Below are positions 42,632 to 42,938 of a stretch of 42,938 nt of DNA, in pieces. Each line of letters opens with the position of its first letter. Position 1 is the stretch's first letter. The translations under genes were made by a program, and so were the position numbers. The stretch spans positions 1-42,938 of the forward strand of contig JAEYTB010000097.1 in the NCBI GenBank assembly GCA_023434205.1. Direction: 5' to 3'. This stretch comes from Planctomycetota bacterium (lineage in GTDB: Bacteria; Planctomycetota; Phycisphaerae; Phycisphaerales; UBA1924). The notes below the pieces were generated by a model, which did not search any database, was not told the DNA's origin, and saw nothing but the letters and a program-made list of their open reading frames with translations.

Positions 42632-42938
42632 CCGCGCTACTCCGTGCGCCCTCGGGCGCGTCAGTCGAAACCACAACCGCCGCGCACCCCGGCGCGGCTG
42701 ACGAGGCCCATGATATCGGGCGTGGCCCTGCGCACAACTTCCCCCGGTCCAGTTGTTTGGAGATCGCCGCCCCGTCCGCAAACAACAGGTCCCCCACCCT
42801 CCGGCGCGGCCCCCCGCGAAAACACGTGCCCCCGCACGCACGCACCAGCCGTCAGCACCCACACGCACCACACCCGCGCTCCCGCCCCCACCTCCGCCAC
42901 CACCCGCTCAAACCCCCGCAATCGCCCGCGGCCCACGC
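42632..42938. other. Upstream non-coding region at the right edge
   Basis: About 307 bases without a convincing gene. The part near the first gene carries a promoter-like pair (42710-42737) and a GGAG ribosome binding site just before the GTG at 42631. The outer part (about 42858-42917) is strongly strand-asymmetric, with six C-runs of three to five bases on the plus strand, so the transcribed-direction strand is G-rich. Open frames exist on both strands here, but their translations are low-complexity Arg/Pro/Thr/Gly and look like GC-rich noise. The next gene upstream is outside the window, so whether the first T6SS gene truly begins the operon cannot be judged. Confidence 0.6.
42710..42737 (-). 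promoter_or_regulatory. Candidate sigma70-type promoter before the first T6SS gene
   Basis: Read on the minus strand: TTGTGC, 16 bases, then TATCAT. The -10 hexamer differs from TATAAT at one base; the -35 matches only TTG. Transcription would start near 42703, leaving a leader of about 70 bases before the GTG start at 42631. The same arrangement (TTGTGC-N16-TATCGT) recurs before tagJ, which raises my confidence in both. No experimental support; AT-rich hexamers are rare in this background but can occur by chance. Confidence 0.35.

Noticed and set aside
42632..42871. N-terminal extension of the first gene
   Set aside because: Arg/Gly/Cys-rich translation and no family resemblance; the GTG at 42631 has a good ribosome binding site.
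42858..42917. Possible G-quadruplex on the minus strand upstream of the cluster
   Set aside because: Six G-runs are present, but no four of them have all loops of seven bases or fewer, so it is not a canonical quadruplex; the skew may be compositional.
42661..42938. Minus-strand frame ending at 42661 and a plus-strand frame open from 42710 to the edge
   Set aside because: Both give low-complexity sequence without a plausible domain, and the plus-strand one overlaps the promoter candidate.

Overview
This window holds an almost complete type VI secretion system (T6SS) locus. Every gene I can support lies on the minus strand, so transcription runs from the right end (about 42.7 kb) to the left edge. 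The DNA is very GC-rich by eye, with many GTG starts (one probable TTG) and strong purine-rich ribosome binding sites. The host is a diderm: it has a TssL/TssM envelope complex, an Omp85-type two-partner secretion pore and a TPS exoprotein. The overall style (a giant haemagglutinin-repeat protein, an FGE-like domain fused to a T6SS protein, planctomycete-like Hcp and VgrG sequences) suggests Planctomycetota, perhaps Phycisphaerae. That placement is an inference; no rRNA or marker gene is present.

Layout in transcription order. (1) Envelope/baseplate block, 42.6-34.9 kb: an unrecognised 311-aa protein, TssK, TssL (DotU), TssM (IcmF), then a 1223-aa fusion of a TagF-like cytoplasmic domain, one membrane segment, a long helical region and a C-terminal formylglycine-generating-enzyme-like (SUMF1) domain. 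(2) Two-partner secretion block, 31.1-17.3 kb: a TpsB/FhaC-type outer-membrane transporter followed by a giant 3870-aa TpsA-type exoprotein. It sits between T6SS genes on the same strand. (3) Sheath/tube/baseplate block, 17.2-4.9 kb: TssA, TssB, TssC, three tandem Hcp paralogues, TagJ/ImpE, TssE, TssF, TssG and ClpV. (4) Spike and cargo block, 4.9 kb to the left edge: an unknown 167-aa protein, VgrG, three small proteins sharing a beta-sandwich module (two with peptidoglycan-binding domains), and a gene cut by the left edge. That last gene encodes an Ig-like domain followed by what looks like the start of a zinc-metallopeptidase domain.

All core Tss proteins except TssJ are present. No TssJ lipoprotein, PAAR protein, FHA protein, PpkA kinase or PppA phosphatase is visible. 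TssL lacks a peptidoglycan-binding extension.

The genes most likely form one contractile weapon: a TssK/E/F/G/A baseplate on a TssL/M membrane complex, a TssB/C sheath, Hcp tubes, a VgrG spike with peptidoglycan- and possibly peptide-directed cargo, and ClpV recycling. The two features that stand out are the TPS exoprotein/transporter pair inside the locus and the TagF-like/FGE-like fusion that could connect cytoplasmic repression with a periplasmic sensor. Candidate internal promoters and hairpins, including two sites with the motif TTGTGC-N16-TATC[A/G]T, suggest several transcription units.
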